5,437 nucleotides of DNA from positions 1 to 5,437 of the forward strand of contig URYP01000129.1 of the NCBI GenBank assembly GCA_900552115.1. Direction: 5' to 3'. Position numbers and translations under genes: made by a program. The stretch is from an uncultured Oscillospiraceae bacterium. Lineage in GTDB: Bacteria; Bacillota; Clostridia; Oscillospirales; Acutalibacteraceae. The notes below the pieces were generated by a model that saw nothing but the letters and a program-made list of their open reading frames with translations, did not search any database and had not been told where the DNA came from. This document shows positions 1 through 5,000 of the stretch, one piece after another; position 1 is the stretch's first letter; each line of letters begins with the position of its first letter.

Positions 1-1499
1 TGAAGCAGGAAAAATGGGGCAAGCCCTTTGTGTTGTGCGAATACTGCCACGCCATGGGCAATGGCCCCGGCGATCTGGAGGATTACGAGCGTATTCTCGA
101 CGGGTATCCCGGCGCGCTGGGCGGTTTTGTGTGGGAATGGTGTGACCACGCGATCTTTGCGGGCAAAACCGGCCGCAGCACCCCGAAATACCTGTATGGC
201 GGCGATTCGGGGGAATATCCCCACGACGGCAATTTCTGCATGGATGGATTGGTATACCCCAACCGGACGCCGCATACCGGCCTGCGCGAGCTGAAAAATG
301 TTTATCGCCCCGCCCGCCTGACCTGCGATGATCCGGAAAAAGGCCGTTTCACTCTGCACAATAAGCTGAATTTCCGGGATTTGAAGGACGTTGTTACCCT
401 GCATATGACGGTGACCGCCGACGGCCTACCCCTCAAAGAAGAGGATGTCGCCTGCCCGTCTGTCCCCGCCGGGGAGAGTCGGCCGCTGCATCTCGACTAC
501 ACGCTGCCGCGGCAGGGATACGTCCATGTAAAGGTGGATTACCGCCTGAAGGGGGATACCCCCTGGGGCCGCGCCGGGGACAGCCTGGGTTTTGATCAAA
601 TCGAACTGATGCGCACCCCCGCCCCGCCCGCACCCCGCGCCGGTGTACGCGCGCCCCGGTACTTACAGGACGATCGGGAGATCGTGCTTTGCGGCGAGCG
701 GTTCCGGTATGTTTACAACAAAGACACCGGCGTGTTCGATGACCTCACGTTGGACGGCGTATCTCTGCTTCGCCGCCCGATGGCGTACAATATCTGGCGC
801 GCCCCCACCGACAACGAGCGGCACATTGCCGGGCAGTATTATCACTGCGGCTACGACCGCGCACTGTCGCGCGGCTACGCCACCGAGGTGTATAGCGACG
901 GTGAGCTGGTGCGGATCACTTCCAATGTCGGCGTTTCTGCCGTCGCGCGGCAGCGGTTTCTCGATATCCGGGTGACCTGGACGGTGGACGGCAAGGGTGC
1001 GATTGGCTGGGAGATGACGGTGAAGCGCCGCCCGTCGGTGCCGTGGCTGCCCCGGTTTGGCCTGCGGCTGTTCCTGCCGGGAATGATGAAACAGGTCGCC
1101 TACACGGGTTACGGCCCCTATGAAAGCTATATCGACAAGCACCGGGCCAGCTGGTATGGCGCCTTTGACACGACGGTGGCCGATCTGCATGAAGACTATG
1201 TCCGCCCGCAGGAAAACGGCAGCCATTATGGGTGCACCCGTCTCGAGATTACCGGCAGCGGCATGGCCGTGGAGGTGACGGGGGATTTCTGCTTTAACGC
1301 CTCGCCCTATACACAGGAGGAGCTGGCCCACAAGGCGCACAATTATGAACTGCGGCCCTGTGGTGACACGGTGCTCTGCATCGACGCGGCGCAGAGCGGT
1401 GTCGGTTCGCACAGCTGCGGGCCGGAGCTGCTGCCCGCCTACCGGCTGGACGCGGAGGAATTTACGTTTGCGGGAACCATGACCCCGCGCTCCTTATGA
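1..1499 (+). CDS. lacZ: Beta-galactosidase (GH2, LacZ type), 5'-truncated by the window edge
   Basis: Hydrolyses terminal beta-galactosides such as lactose, probably in the cytoplasm. The open frame enters at base 3 and gives 498 residues, about half of a family member of roughly 1,000. The visible part begins at the active site: LCEYCHAMGN (codons from base 33) matches E. coli LILCEYAHAMGN, with the catalytic nucleophile (Glu537 equivalent) at 39-41. Then come GGFVWEWCDHA, YGGDSGEYPHDGNFCMDGLV and NRTPHTGL, the usual barrel end. The C-terminal beta-sandwich domains follow, with WRAPTDNE, the GYGPYESYIDK segment and the closing VGSHSCGPEL. Cys replaces E. coli Trp999 there, as I recall is common in Firmicutes enzymes. 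The acid/base NE motif and the sugar-binding domain lie upstream, outside the window. A GTG at 30 is an internal Val codon, not a start. The TGA stop overlaps the next gene's ATG, so the two are probably cotranscribed and translationally coupled. Confidence 0.96.
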   Translation, partial: KQEKWGKPFVLCEYCHAMGNGPGDLEDYERILDGYPGALGGFVWEWCDHAIFAGKTGRSTPKYLYGGDSGEYPHDGNFCMDGLVYPNRTPHTGLRELKNVYRPARLTCDDPEKGRFTLHNKLNFRDLKDVVTLHMTVTADGLPLKEEDVACPSVPAGESRPLHLDYTLPRQGYVHVKVDYRLKGDTPWGRAGDSLGFDQIELMRTPAPPAPRAGVRAPRYLQDDREIVLCGERFRYVYNKDTGVFDDLTLDGVSLLRRPMAYNIWRAPTDNERHIAGQYYHCGYDRALSRGYATEVYSDGELVRITSNVGVSAVARQRFLDIRVTWTVDGKGAIGWEMTVKRRPSVPWLPRFGLRLFLPGMMKQVAYTGYGPYESYIDKHRASWYGAFDTTVADLHEDYVRPQENGSHYGCTRLEITGSGMAVEVTGDFCFNASPYTQEELAHKAHNYELRPCGDTVLCIDAAQSGVGSHSCGPELLPAYRLDAEEFTFAGTMTPRSL

Positions 1500-1954
1500 G
1501 AGCGGGAGGAACGGACAGAATTCGGCTGGCTGTTCCGTGCGACCTGGAGGCTGTCGTATCTCTTGCCGGGCAGCTTTGGCCAGGGCATGCGCCGGGGGAG
1601 CTACAGGAGGAGCTGGAGCCGCTGCTGTCATCGGATGAAGCGGCGTTCGCGCTGGTGTTTGACGACAATGGTCGGCCGGCCGGGTTCGCCCAGTGCCAGC
1701 TTCGCCACGATTATGTGGAAGGCTCCGCCGGCAGCCCTACAGCTTATCTGGAGGGCATTTTTGTACGGGAGGACTGCCGCCGCCGGGGACTCGCGCGGGA
1801 GCTGCAAAGGGCCTGTGAGGACTGGGCTCGTGGACATGGATGCACCGAGATGGGCAGCGACTGCTCCCTCGATAACGCGGCCAGCGAGCGGTACCACCTC
1901 CATGCCGGTTTTCAAGAGGTCAACCGGATTATTTGTTTTATCAAAGAGATATAA
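1496..1954 (+). CDS. aac(6'): GNAT acetyltransferase resembling aminoglycoside 6'-N-acetyltransferase, AAC(6')-I type
   Basis: Predicted cytoplasmic acetyl-CoA transferase of 152 residues (143-152 in AAC(6')-I enzymes). The match goes beyond the general GNAT fold: LWPGH at residues 27-31, RHDYVEG with SPTAYLEGIFV at 70-90, the acetyl-CoA pyrophosphate loop RRRGLA at 95-100, and GCTEMGSDCSLDNAASERYH with HAGFQE at 115-141. All have close counterparts in AAC(6')-Ic-like enzymes, which acetylate the 6'-amino group of aminoglycosides such as tobramycin and amikacin. Family membership is clear; resistance activity is inference, since many chromosomal relatives may have other natural substrates. 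The ATG overlaps the lacZ stop (ATGA) and has no obvious Shine-Dalgarno of its own, so coupling to lacZ is likely. A GGGAGGA lies inside the frame at 1504-1510, 9 nt before an ATT codon at 1520 where the family's N-terminal homology begins; starting there would give 144 residues. Confidence 0.85.
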   Translation: MRAGGTDRIRLAVPCDLEAVVSLAGQLWPGHAPGELQEELEPLLSSDEAAFALVFDDNGRPAGFAQCQLRHDYVEGSAGSPTAYLEGIFVREDCRRRGLARELQRACEDWARGHGCTEMGSDCSLDNAASERYHLHAGFQEVNRIICFIKEI

Positions 1955-1987
1955 AAGAGGAGCGTACCCGGGCGGTACGCTCCTTTT
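1955..1987. terminator. Bidirectional intrinsic terminator between convergent genes
   Basis: A perfect 10-bp stem, GGAGCGTACC (1959-1968) with GGTACGCTCC (1974-1983), closes a 5-nt loop (CGGGC). It is extended by A-T and G-T pairs out to 1955 and 1987. On the plus strand it is followed by TTTTAT, and on the minus strand by TCTTTTAT, so it can stop the lacZ-acetyltransferase transcript and the htrA transcript. It begins immediately after the acetyltransferase stop codon and ends 17 nt before the htrA stop. Confidence 0.9.
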
Positions 1988-2004
1988 ATATGAATCAGCG
2001 CTGG

Positions 2005-3330
2005 TTATACGGCGCTGCCGTCCGTGCTGCCGTTCGCATCCCGCAGGGTCAGGGTGAGGGAGAGCTGCTGGCCGTCCCGCCAGACCACGACGCTCAGCTT
2101 GTCGCCGACGCTGTGATTCTTGAGCGCGTTGTTATAATCGGCCAGCGAGTTTATCTCGGCCCCGTCGATGGAGAGGATGAGGTCGCCCGAGCGGAAACCG
2201 TCGGTGTTGGTGGTTACCTTGAGCACATAAATGCCGGTCTGCCGCACGCCGTACTGGTAGGCAGTGGCCTGGTCGGACAGATCAATGGGGGTGAAGCCGG
2301 TATCCACGCGGCCGCTGACATAGCCGTTGCTGATCAGGGATTCGATTACGCTTTTGGCGGTATTGATTGGGATGGCGAAGCCAATGCCCTCGATCTCCGT
2401 GCCGACCGATTTGGCGTTGACAATGCCGATCAGCTCACCGCTGCTGTTGAACAGGCCGCCGCCCGAGTTGCCGGGATTGATGGCCGCGCTGGTTTGCAGC
2501 AGATTCATGGTGGTGCCCTCAGAGGTGGTGATCTCCCGGCTCAGGGCGCTGATGATGCCGCTGGTGACCGAGCCGCCCAGTTCTCCGAGTGGGTTGCCAA
2601 TGGCCACGGCGGTCTCGCCGACCACCAGCTCATCCGAATCGCCGAACACGGCGGGGGTCAGGCCGGTGGCCTCTATTTTCAGCACCGCGAGGTCGCTTGT
2701 GGGATCAGTGCCGACCAGCGTAGCATTATAGCTCTGGCCGTCGCGGGTGCGGACGGTGTAGGTGCTGCCGCCCTCCACCACATGGTTGTTGGTCACAATG
2801 TAGCCGTCGGCGGTGATGATGACGCCGCTGCCCGCGCTGCTCGATCCGCCCTGGCCAAAATAGCTGCCGGTGCTTTTCACGTTAATCTCCACCACTGAGT
2901 TCGCGGCAGCCTCTGCTACATCGGCGACGGAAAGCTCCCCTTTGCTGCCGTTATTCGATACCGACTGATAGATCACCGGCTTGTCGCCCGAGGAGCTGTC
3001 GGTGGTATCTGTGTTATTCAGGCGGTTGGCCAGATAGCCGCCGCCGAAGCCGAAACCAACCGAAAAGACCATGCAGGCCGCCACCGTGCCGGCCAGCACA
3101 CCCCGGCGATGGCCCTTTTTGGAGGGCTTTGCGGGAGCGGGCGAGGGGGCGGGAGGAATATAGGGCTGTAAGCTGGACGTGACGGTGTAGTAGGAACTGT
3201 CATGGGGCGGGGCGGCGGATACCGGCTCCGCCGGGATCGGGGGTTCGCTTGCCGGGGCCGAGGGCGTACCGTTCAAGTTATTGTTTTCGGGCCGGTTGTC
3301 ACTAGTATAAGGATTATAGGGATCATACAT
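2005..3330 (-). CDS. htrA: Membrane-anchored HtrA/DegP-type serine protease (S1C) with one PDZ domain
   Basis: Degrades or chaperones misfolded proteins outside the cytoplasmic membrane. The protein has 441 residues. Residues 1-76 are a low-complexity Pro/Ser/Asn/Tyr-rich cytoplasmic head ending in basic KKGHRR. Residues 77-100 are a hydrophobic, Gly-rich membrane segment, followed by a Ser/Thr/Asp linker. The trypsin-like domain is about 133-330: catalytic His183 in TNNHVVEG, Asp213 in TSDLAVLKI, Ser289 in NPGNSGGGLF, and GIGFAIPI at 316-322. A PDZ domain spans about 340-430, with GIYVLKV and SGDLILSIDG visible. All catalytic residues are present, so it should be active. The start is set by a GGAGGT ribosome binding site (3338-3343) 7 nt away; the frame stays open upstream to 3513, but that stretch has no such site. 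The gene is monocistronic here and ends against the shared terminator at 1955-1987. I see no CIRCE or CtsR-type heat-shock operator upstream. Confidence 0.95.
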   Translation of the reverse strand: MYDPYNPYTSDNRPENNNLNGTPSAPASEPPIPAEPVSAAPPHDSSYYTVTSSLQPYIPPAPSPAPAKPSKKGHRRGVLAGTVAACMVFSVGFGFGGGYLANRLNNTDTTDSSSGDKPVIYQSVSNNGSKGELSVADVAEAAANSVVEINVKSTGSYFGQGGSSSAGSGVIITADGYIVTNNHVVEGGSTYTVRTRDGQSYNATLVGTDPTSDLAVLKIEATGLTPAVFGDSDELVVGETAVAIGNPLGELGGSVTSGIISALSREITTSEGTTMNLLQTSAAINPGNSGGGLFNSSGELIGIVNAKSVGTEIEGIGFAIPINTAKSVIESLISNGYVSGRVDTGFTPIDLSDQATAYQYGVRQTGIYVLKVTTNTDGFRSGDLILSIDGAEINSLADYNNALKNHSVGDKLSVVVWRDGQQLSLTLTLRDANGSTDGSAV

Positions 3331-3337
3331 AAGAATT

Positions 3338-3343
3338 ACCTCC
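3338..3343 (-). promoter_or_regulatory. Ribosome binding site that fixes the htrA start
   Basis: The minus strand reads GGAGGT, then 7 nt, then ATG at 3330-3328. This is the best Shine-Dalgarno in the area. It rules out initiation at the upstream in-frame ATG codons, including the one only five codons earlier, which lies directly on this site. Confidence 0.88.
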
Positions 3344-3396
3344 ATATCGATTATTGAAAGGATCGCCGCTGGTGACTTCCTTTTCGATCTGGCTTT

Positions 3397-3402
3397 AGTA
3401 TA
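3397..3402 (-). promoter_or_regulatory. Possible -10 element of the htrA promoter
   Basis: The minus strand carries TATACT about 66 nt upstream of the htrA start codon, a 5/6 match to the sigma-A -10 box. I cannot see a convincing -35 at 16-18 bp (the best hexamer there is AAGCGA), so this promoter may need an activator or the call may be wrong. It is the most plausible element in the 3331-3495 gap, which otherwise holds no gene that I can support. Confidence 0.35.
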
Positions 3403-3495
3403 GACCCCGATTGTGAACATCGCTTGGATAACTTTGGGGGATTTCTTGAATAGGCTGTGAAAAGATTGTGACCGGACGAGGCCGCTACAAACGAG

Positions 3496-3533
3496 AACCC
3501 GCGGGGGAAACAAGCTGTTTCATCCCGCGGGTT
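3496..3533 (-). terminator. Long hairpin, probable terminator of the leftward XRE transcript
   Basis: A perfect 10-bp GC-rich arm pair, AACCCGCGGG (3496-3505) with CCCGCGGGTT (3524-3533), encloses a second 6-bp pair, GAAACA (3507-3512) with TGTTTC (3516-3521), around a 3-nt loop. It lies 9 nt past the stop of the small RHH ORF on the minus strand. The T-rich tail on that strand is weak (TCTCGTTTGT), so termination is likely but not textbook. It separates the accessory block from the htrA promoter region. Confidence 0.6.
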
Positions 3534-3551
3534 ACAAAATTATTATTTTGT
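3534..3551. repeat. Small AT-rich inverted repeat beside the 3496-3533 hairpin
   Basis: ACAAAAT (3534-3540) and ATTTTGT (3545-3551) are perfect 7-bp inverted arms around TATT. The right arm overlaps the last codons of the small RHH ORF. It directly abuts the longer GC-rich hairpin and may act with it as a tandem 3'-end structure. No independent function can be assigned. Confidence 0.4.
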
Positions 3552-3671
3552 CATTAATTCGGTAGTCCCGTGTTCTTTCTCATACTTCTCGATGCAATCA
3601 CGGATTAAAATGAGGATTTGACTGTTGGCGCTGCGGCCTTCATAATCCGAAACAACGTGCAGCTTGTCCAT
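3543..3671 (-). CDS. Short Arc-like ribbon-helix-helix ORF, probably N-terminally truncated
   Basis: This 42-residue frame starts MDKLHVVSDYEGRSANSQI and continues through ILIRDC and EKYEKEHG. The stretch EGRSANSQI, then ILIR, then EKYEKEHG resembles the two-helix part of Arc/MetJ-type RHH proteins, where R-S-x-N-S-x-I links the helices. What is missing is the N-terminal beta-strand (of the FTLRIP kind) that pairs in the dimer and contacts DNA. Only five codons separate its ATG from the TAA of the upstream XRE gene, and the two are in the same frame, so the original start appears deleted or replaced. The ATG has AGGG touching it but no well-spaced ribosome binding site; coupling to the XRE gene is the only obvious way to translate it. 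It may be a remnant or a helix-only partner protein. I judge the family resemblance good and functionality doubtful. Confidence 0.55.
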   Translation of the reverse strand: MDKLHVVSDYEGRSANSQILILIRDCIEKYEKEHGTTELMTK

Positions 3672-3686
3672 CCCTATAAGATATGG

Positions 3687-3929
3687 TTAATCCCGACTGA
3701 ATAGAAAATCCAGAGGCACATTTAATACGCGGGAAATTGCGTCTACTTCAATATCGGTGACGGCTCTTTCTCCGTTTTCAATACGAGAAATAGACCCTCG
3801 ACAAACATAAACGGCCATCAGCTCTAATTTAACGGATAAGTCTTTCTGGCTCATATTTGCTTGAAGCCTCGCCTCTTTAATACGTTTGCCTATAATGTTG
3901 CTTTGCGATAATTCAGTAATTCTTTTCAT
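3687..3929 (-). CDS. XRE-family helix-turn-helix repressor
   Basis: An 80-residue DNA-binding protein made up almost wholly of a Cro/C1-type HTH. NIIGKRIKEARLQANMSQ (residues 11-28) forms helix 1 and the turn, SQKDLSVKLE is helix 2, and CRGSISRIENGER (43-55) is the recognition helix with the family hallmark SRIENG. TDIEVDAISRVLNVPLDFLF closes the domain. The insertion ELMAVYVC between helices 2 and 3 is typical of a Firmicutes subgroup, as I recall. There is no sensor or peptidase domain, so it is probably a simple dimeric repressor. GGTGA 6 nt before the ATG is a modest ribosome binding site. It is divergent to the SLOG gene across 94 bp that hold two TGTCCTA-type inverted repeats, its probable operators, which suggests autoregulation. 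Its composition is more AT-rich than htrA or lacZ. Confidence 0.85.
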   Translation of the reverse strand: MKRITELSQSNIIGKRIKEARLQANMSQKDLSVKLELMAVYVCRGSISRIENGERAVTDIEVDAISRVLNVPLDFLFSRD

Positions 3930-3944
3930 TAAACATCACCAGTT

Positions 3945-3961
3945 TGTCTTGATTTAGGACA
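3945..3961. promoter_or_regulatory. Putative XRE operator 1 (imperfect inverted repeat)
   Basis: TGTCTTGATTTAGGACA has one perfect half-site (TAGGACA, 3955-3961) and one degenerate half (TGTCTTG), with the outer TTTGTC/GACAAA arms extending the symmetry to 3943-3963. It covers the -35 of the rightward promoter and begins near the expected start of the leftward XRE transcript. Binding by the adjacent XRE protein is inferred from position and from similarity to operator 2. Confidence 0.55.
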
Positions 3962-3976
3962 AAAATAGTGTATACT
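3949..3976 (+). promoter_or_regulatory. Rightward promoter of the SLOG gene
   Basis: TTGATT (3949-3954), a 16-bp spacer and TATACT (3971-3976) form a good sigma-A promoter. Transcription should start near 3983, giving a leader of about 40 nt that contains operator 2 and the ribosome binding site AGGAGG (4011-4016). Confidence 0.65.
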
Positions 3977-3998
3977 GAATAGCAGAGCGATATGTCCT
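3969..3998 (-). promoter_or_regulatory. Possible leftward XRE promoter overlapping the rightward one
   Basis: On the minus strand AGGACA (complement of 3993-3998), an 18-bp spacer and TATACA (complement of 3969-3974) make a weaker sigma-A candidate. Its -10 overlaps the rightward -10 and its -35 lies inside operator 2. If real, the two promoters face each other and cannot be occupied together. Confidence 0.4.
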
Positions 3999-4010
3999 AC
4001 TAATAGGACA
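3993..4010. promoter_or_regulatory. Putative XRE operator 2 (perfect inverted repeat)
   Basis: TGTCCTACTAATAGGACA has perfect 7-bp arms (3993-3999 and 4004-4010) around a 4-nt centre. It ends directly against the AGGAGG ribosome binding site of the SLOG gene and covers the candidate -35 of the leftward promoter. Its centre is about 48 bp from that of operator 1, with which it shares the TAGGACA half-site. The adjacent XRE protein is the likely ligand; this is inference. Confidence 0.65.
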
Positions 4011-4023
4011 AGGAGGCAATAAA

Positions 4024-4359
4024 ATGAAAATAGCGGTTATTGGCTCACGGGGGCTGACAGTACCGGATTTGGGAAAATATCTGCCGGCGGATACCACCGA
4101 AATCGTGTCGGGAGGCGCGAGGGGCGTGGACGCCTGCGCGCGGGAGTATGCCCGCCGCCACGGGCTGAAGCTGACCGAATTTCTGCCAGATTATGCACAG
4201 TATGGCCGGCAGGCTCCCTTGCGGCGCAATTTGCAGATCATTGATTACGCCGATCAGGTGCTGGCTTTTTGGGACGGCCAGTCTCATGGCACCGCCTATG
4301 TCATCCGCCAATGTCGCCGGCAGGGCATGCCTATCCGTGTATTCTTATGGCAAGAATAG
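4024..4359 (+). CDS. Small SLOG-superfamily protein (YspA/DUF2493, cpYpsA-related)
   Basis: A 111-residue Rossmann-like protein of the SLOG superfamily. Visible motifs are KIAVIGSRG at residues 2-10 (first strand and nucleotide-binding turn), IVSGGARGVDACAREYA at 27-43 (the hallmark GGARGVD loop), GRQAPLRRN at 61-69, and YADQVLAFWDGQSHGT at 75-90. It is a complete single-domain version without fused effector. From published family analyses, SLOG proteins are predicted to bind or cleave nucleotide-derived ligands, and some sit in conflict systems as sensors; no reaction is established for this subgroup. The start is clear: AGGAGG (4011-4016) 7 nt before ATG. It is controlled by the divergent promoter region with two probable XRE operators. 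Its stop is directly followed by the LexA-like box of the toxin operon, and I see no hairpin terminator between them, so SLOG transcripts could read into the toxin gene. Confidence 0.85.
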   Translation: MKIAVIGSRGLTVPDLGKYLPADTTEIVSGGARGVDACAREYARRHGLKLTEFLPDYAQYGRQAPLRRNLQIIDYADQVLAFWDGQSHGTAYVIRQCRRQGMPIRVFLWQE

Positions 4360-4371
4360 GAACGTATGTTC
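4360..4371. promoter_or_regulatory. LexA (SOS) box abutting the toxin promoter
   Basis: GAACGTATGTTC is a perfect GAAC-N4-GTTC inverted repeat, and its centre GTAT fits the RNRY of the Bacillus/Clostridia LexA (DinR) consensus. It ends on the base before the TTGACA -35, where bound LexA would block RNA polymerase. This predicts that the RNase-inhibitor pair is switched on by DNA damage. Overlap with the end of the SLOG gene is nil; the stop codon ends at 4359. Confidence 0.72.
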
Positions 4372-4400
4372 TTGACAAGTTAAAATAAATAAGTTACAAT
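4372..4400 (+). promoter_or_regulatory. Strong sigma-A promoter of the toxin-immunity operon
   Basis: A consensus TTGACA (4372-4377), an optimal 17-bp spacer and TACAAT (4395-4400). The expected transcription start near 4407 falls right at the ribosome binding site AAGGGGG (4408-4414), so the leader would be only about 14 nt before ATG 4421. This strong promoter needs a repressor to be tolerable for a toxin, which fits the adjoining LexA box. Confidence 0.85.
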
Positions 4401-4420
4401 AATTAAGAAGGGGGTAGTAC

Positions 4421-4987
4421 ATGGGACTAATAGAAGAAATATTCAAGGCATCAATGAATGGACAAGGTTTTTTACCTGTGGTGACAAAAAGTACGCGTTT
4501 CAAAAATTGGGTAACGGTTTTAGATTTCCATACATGTTTTAATTGTCGTGAGAAGCATGGCTTTATTTTTTTTATTTACGAAAAACTAGAACAAAATCCA
4601 CCTTTACATCCAAATTGTCGATGCAGCGTCCAACCATTGGAAGCAATTGAGGCTGGAACGGCGACTGTTGATGGAACATCAGGTGCGGACTGGCATATTA
4701 AAAACGTGAATAAATTACCAGATAATTATATAACTAAAGAAGAGTTAAAGAGTTTTCACTGGAAGAGAGGGAAAGCACCTTCAAACTATGCGCCTGGAAA
4801 AATCGTTGGCGGAAATATATATAAAAACGATGATCTTCATTTGCCTCATGAAATGAAACGTATTTGGTATGAAGCCGATATAAACTATGTACAGGGAAAA
4901 AGAAATTCTCAAAGGCTTGTATATTCAGACGACGGGTTGATTTTTGTAACATATAACCATTATCAAACATTTTATGAAATTAATTAA
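4421..4987 (+). CDS. MuF-tail/barnase-type ribonuclease toxin
   Basis: A 188-residue toxin in two parts. Residues 30-70, WVTVLDFHTCFNCREKHG then PPLHPNCRCSV, match the Cys/His-rich end of phage MuF/minor-head domains (Cys39, Cys42, His46, His63, Cys66, Cys68; metal binding possible). Residues about 90-188 are a barnase/binase-type guanyl RNase: KLPDNYITK, APGKIVGGNIY, WYEADINYVQGKRNSQRLVYS and NHYQTFYEI follow B. amyloliquefaciens barnase closely. Catalytic Glu73, Arg83, Arg87 and His102 correspond to Glu151, Arg161, Arg165 and His180; Lys27 corresponds to Lys106. Barnase Arg59 is Asp137 here, in an ungapped stretch. There is no signal peptide. The MuF part is far shorter than in phage head proteins and no phage genes are nearby, so this is a compact or cut-down polymorphic toxin. 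The barstar gene follows after 13 nt. Coding sequence is markedly AT-rich against lacZ and htrA, pointing to horizontal origin. Confidence 0.93.
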   Translation: MGLIEEIFKASMNGQGFLPVVTKSTRFKNWVTVLDFHTCFNCREKHGFIFFIYEKLEQNPPLHPNCRCSVQPLEAIEAGTATVDGTSGADWHIKNVNKLPDNYITKEELKSFHWKRGKAPSNYAPGKIVGGNIYKNDDLHLPHEMKRIWYEADINYVQGKRNSQRLVYSDDGLIFVTYNHYQTFYEIN

Positions 4988-4988
4988 T

Positions 4989-4993
4989 TGGAG
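4989..4993 (+). promoter_or_regulatory. Ribosome binding site that decides the barstar start
   Basis: TGGAG just after the toxin stop is 7 nt from the ATG at 5001. The in-frame ATG at 4995 is only 1 nt away and the one at 4974 lies upstream of it inside the toxin gene, so 5001 is the supported start. Confidence 0.7.
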
Positions 4994-5000
4994 CATGCTT

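Noticed and set aside
663..1412. 249-residue minus-strand ORF opposite lacZ
   Set aside because: Antisense shadow of a clearly conserved LacZ segment, with no recognisable family and no ribosome binding site.
1933..2898. 321-residue plus-strand ORF opposite htrA
   Set aside because: It is an antisense shadow created by the GC-rich codons of htrA; it has low-complexity Ala/Gly/Val content, no recognisable domain, and it runs through the shared terminator.
3331..3495. Heat-shock operator (CIRCE, CtsR) upstream of htrA
   Set aside because: I looked for the TTAGCACTC inverted repeat and CtsR-type heptad repeats and found neither.
3331..3513. N-terminal extension of HtrA by 61 residues to an ATG at 3513
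   Set aside because: The strong GGAGGT site and 7-nt spacing point to the ATG at 3330. The extension has no ribosome binding site, overlaps the probable -10 box and runs into the hairpin at 3496-3533.
4974..5000. Longer barstar starting at the ATG 4974, overlapping the toxin gene
   Set aside because: It adds nine residues absent from barstar, and the TGGAG ribosome binding site lies after that ATG; start 5001 gives the family length.
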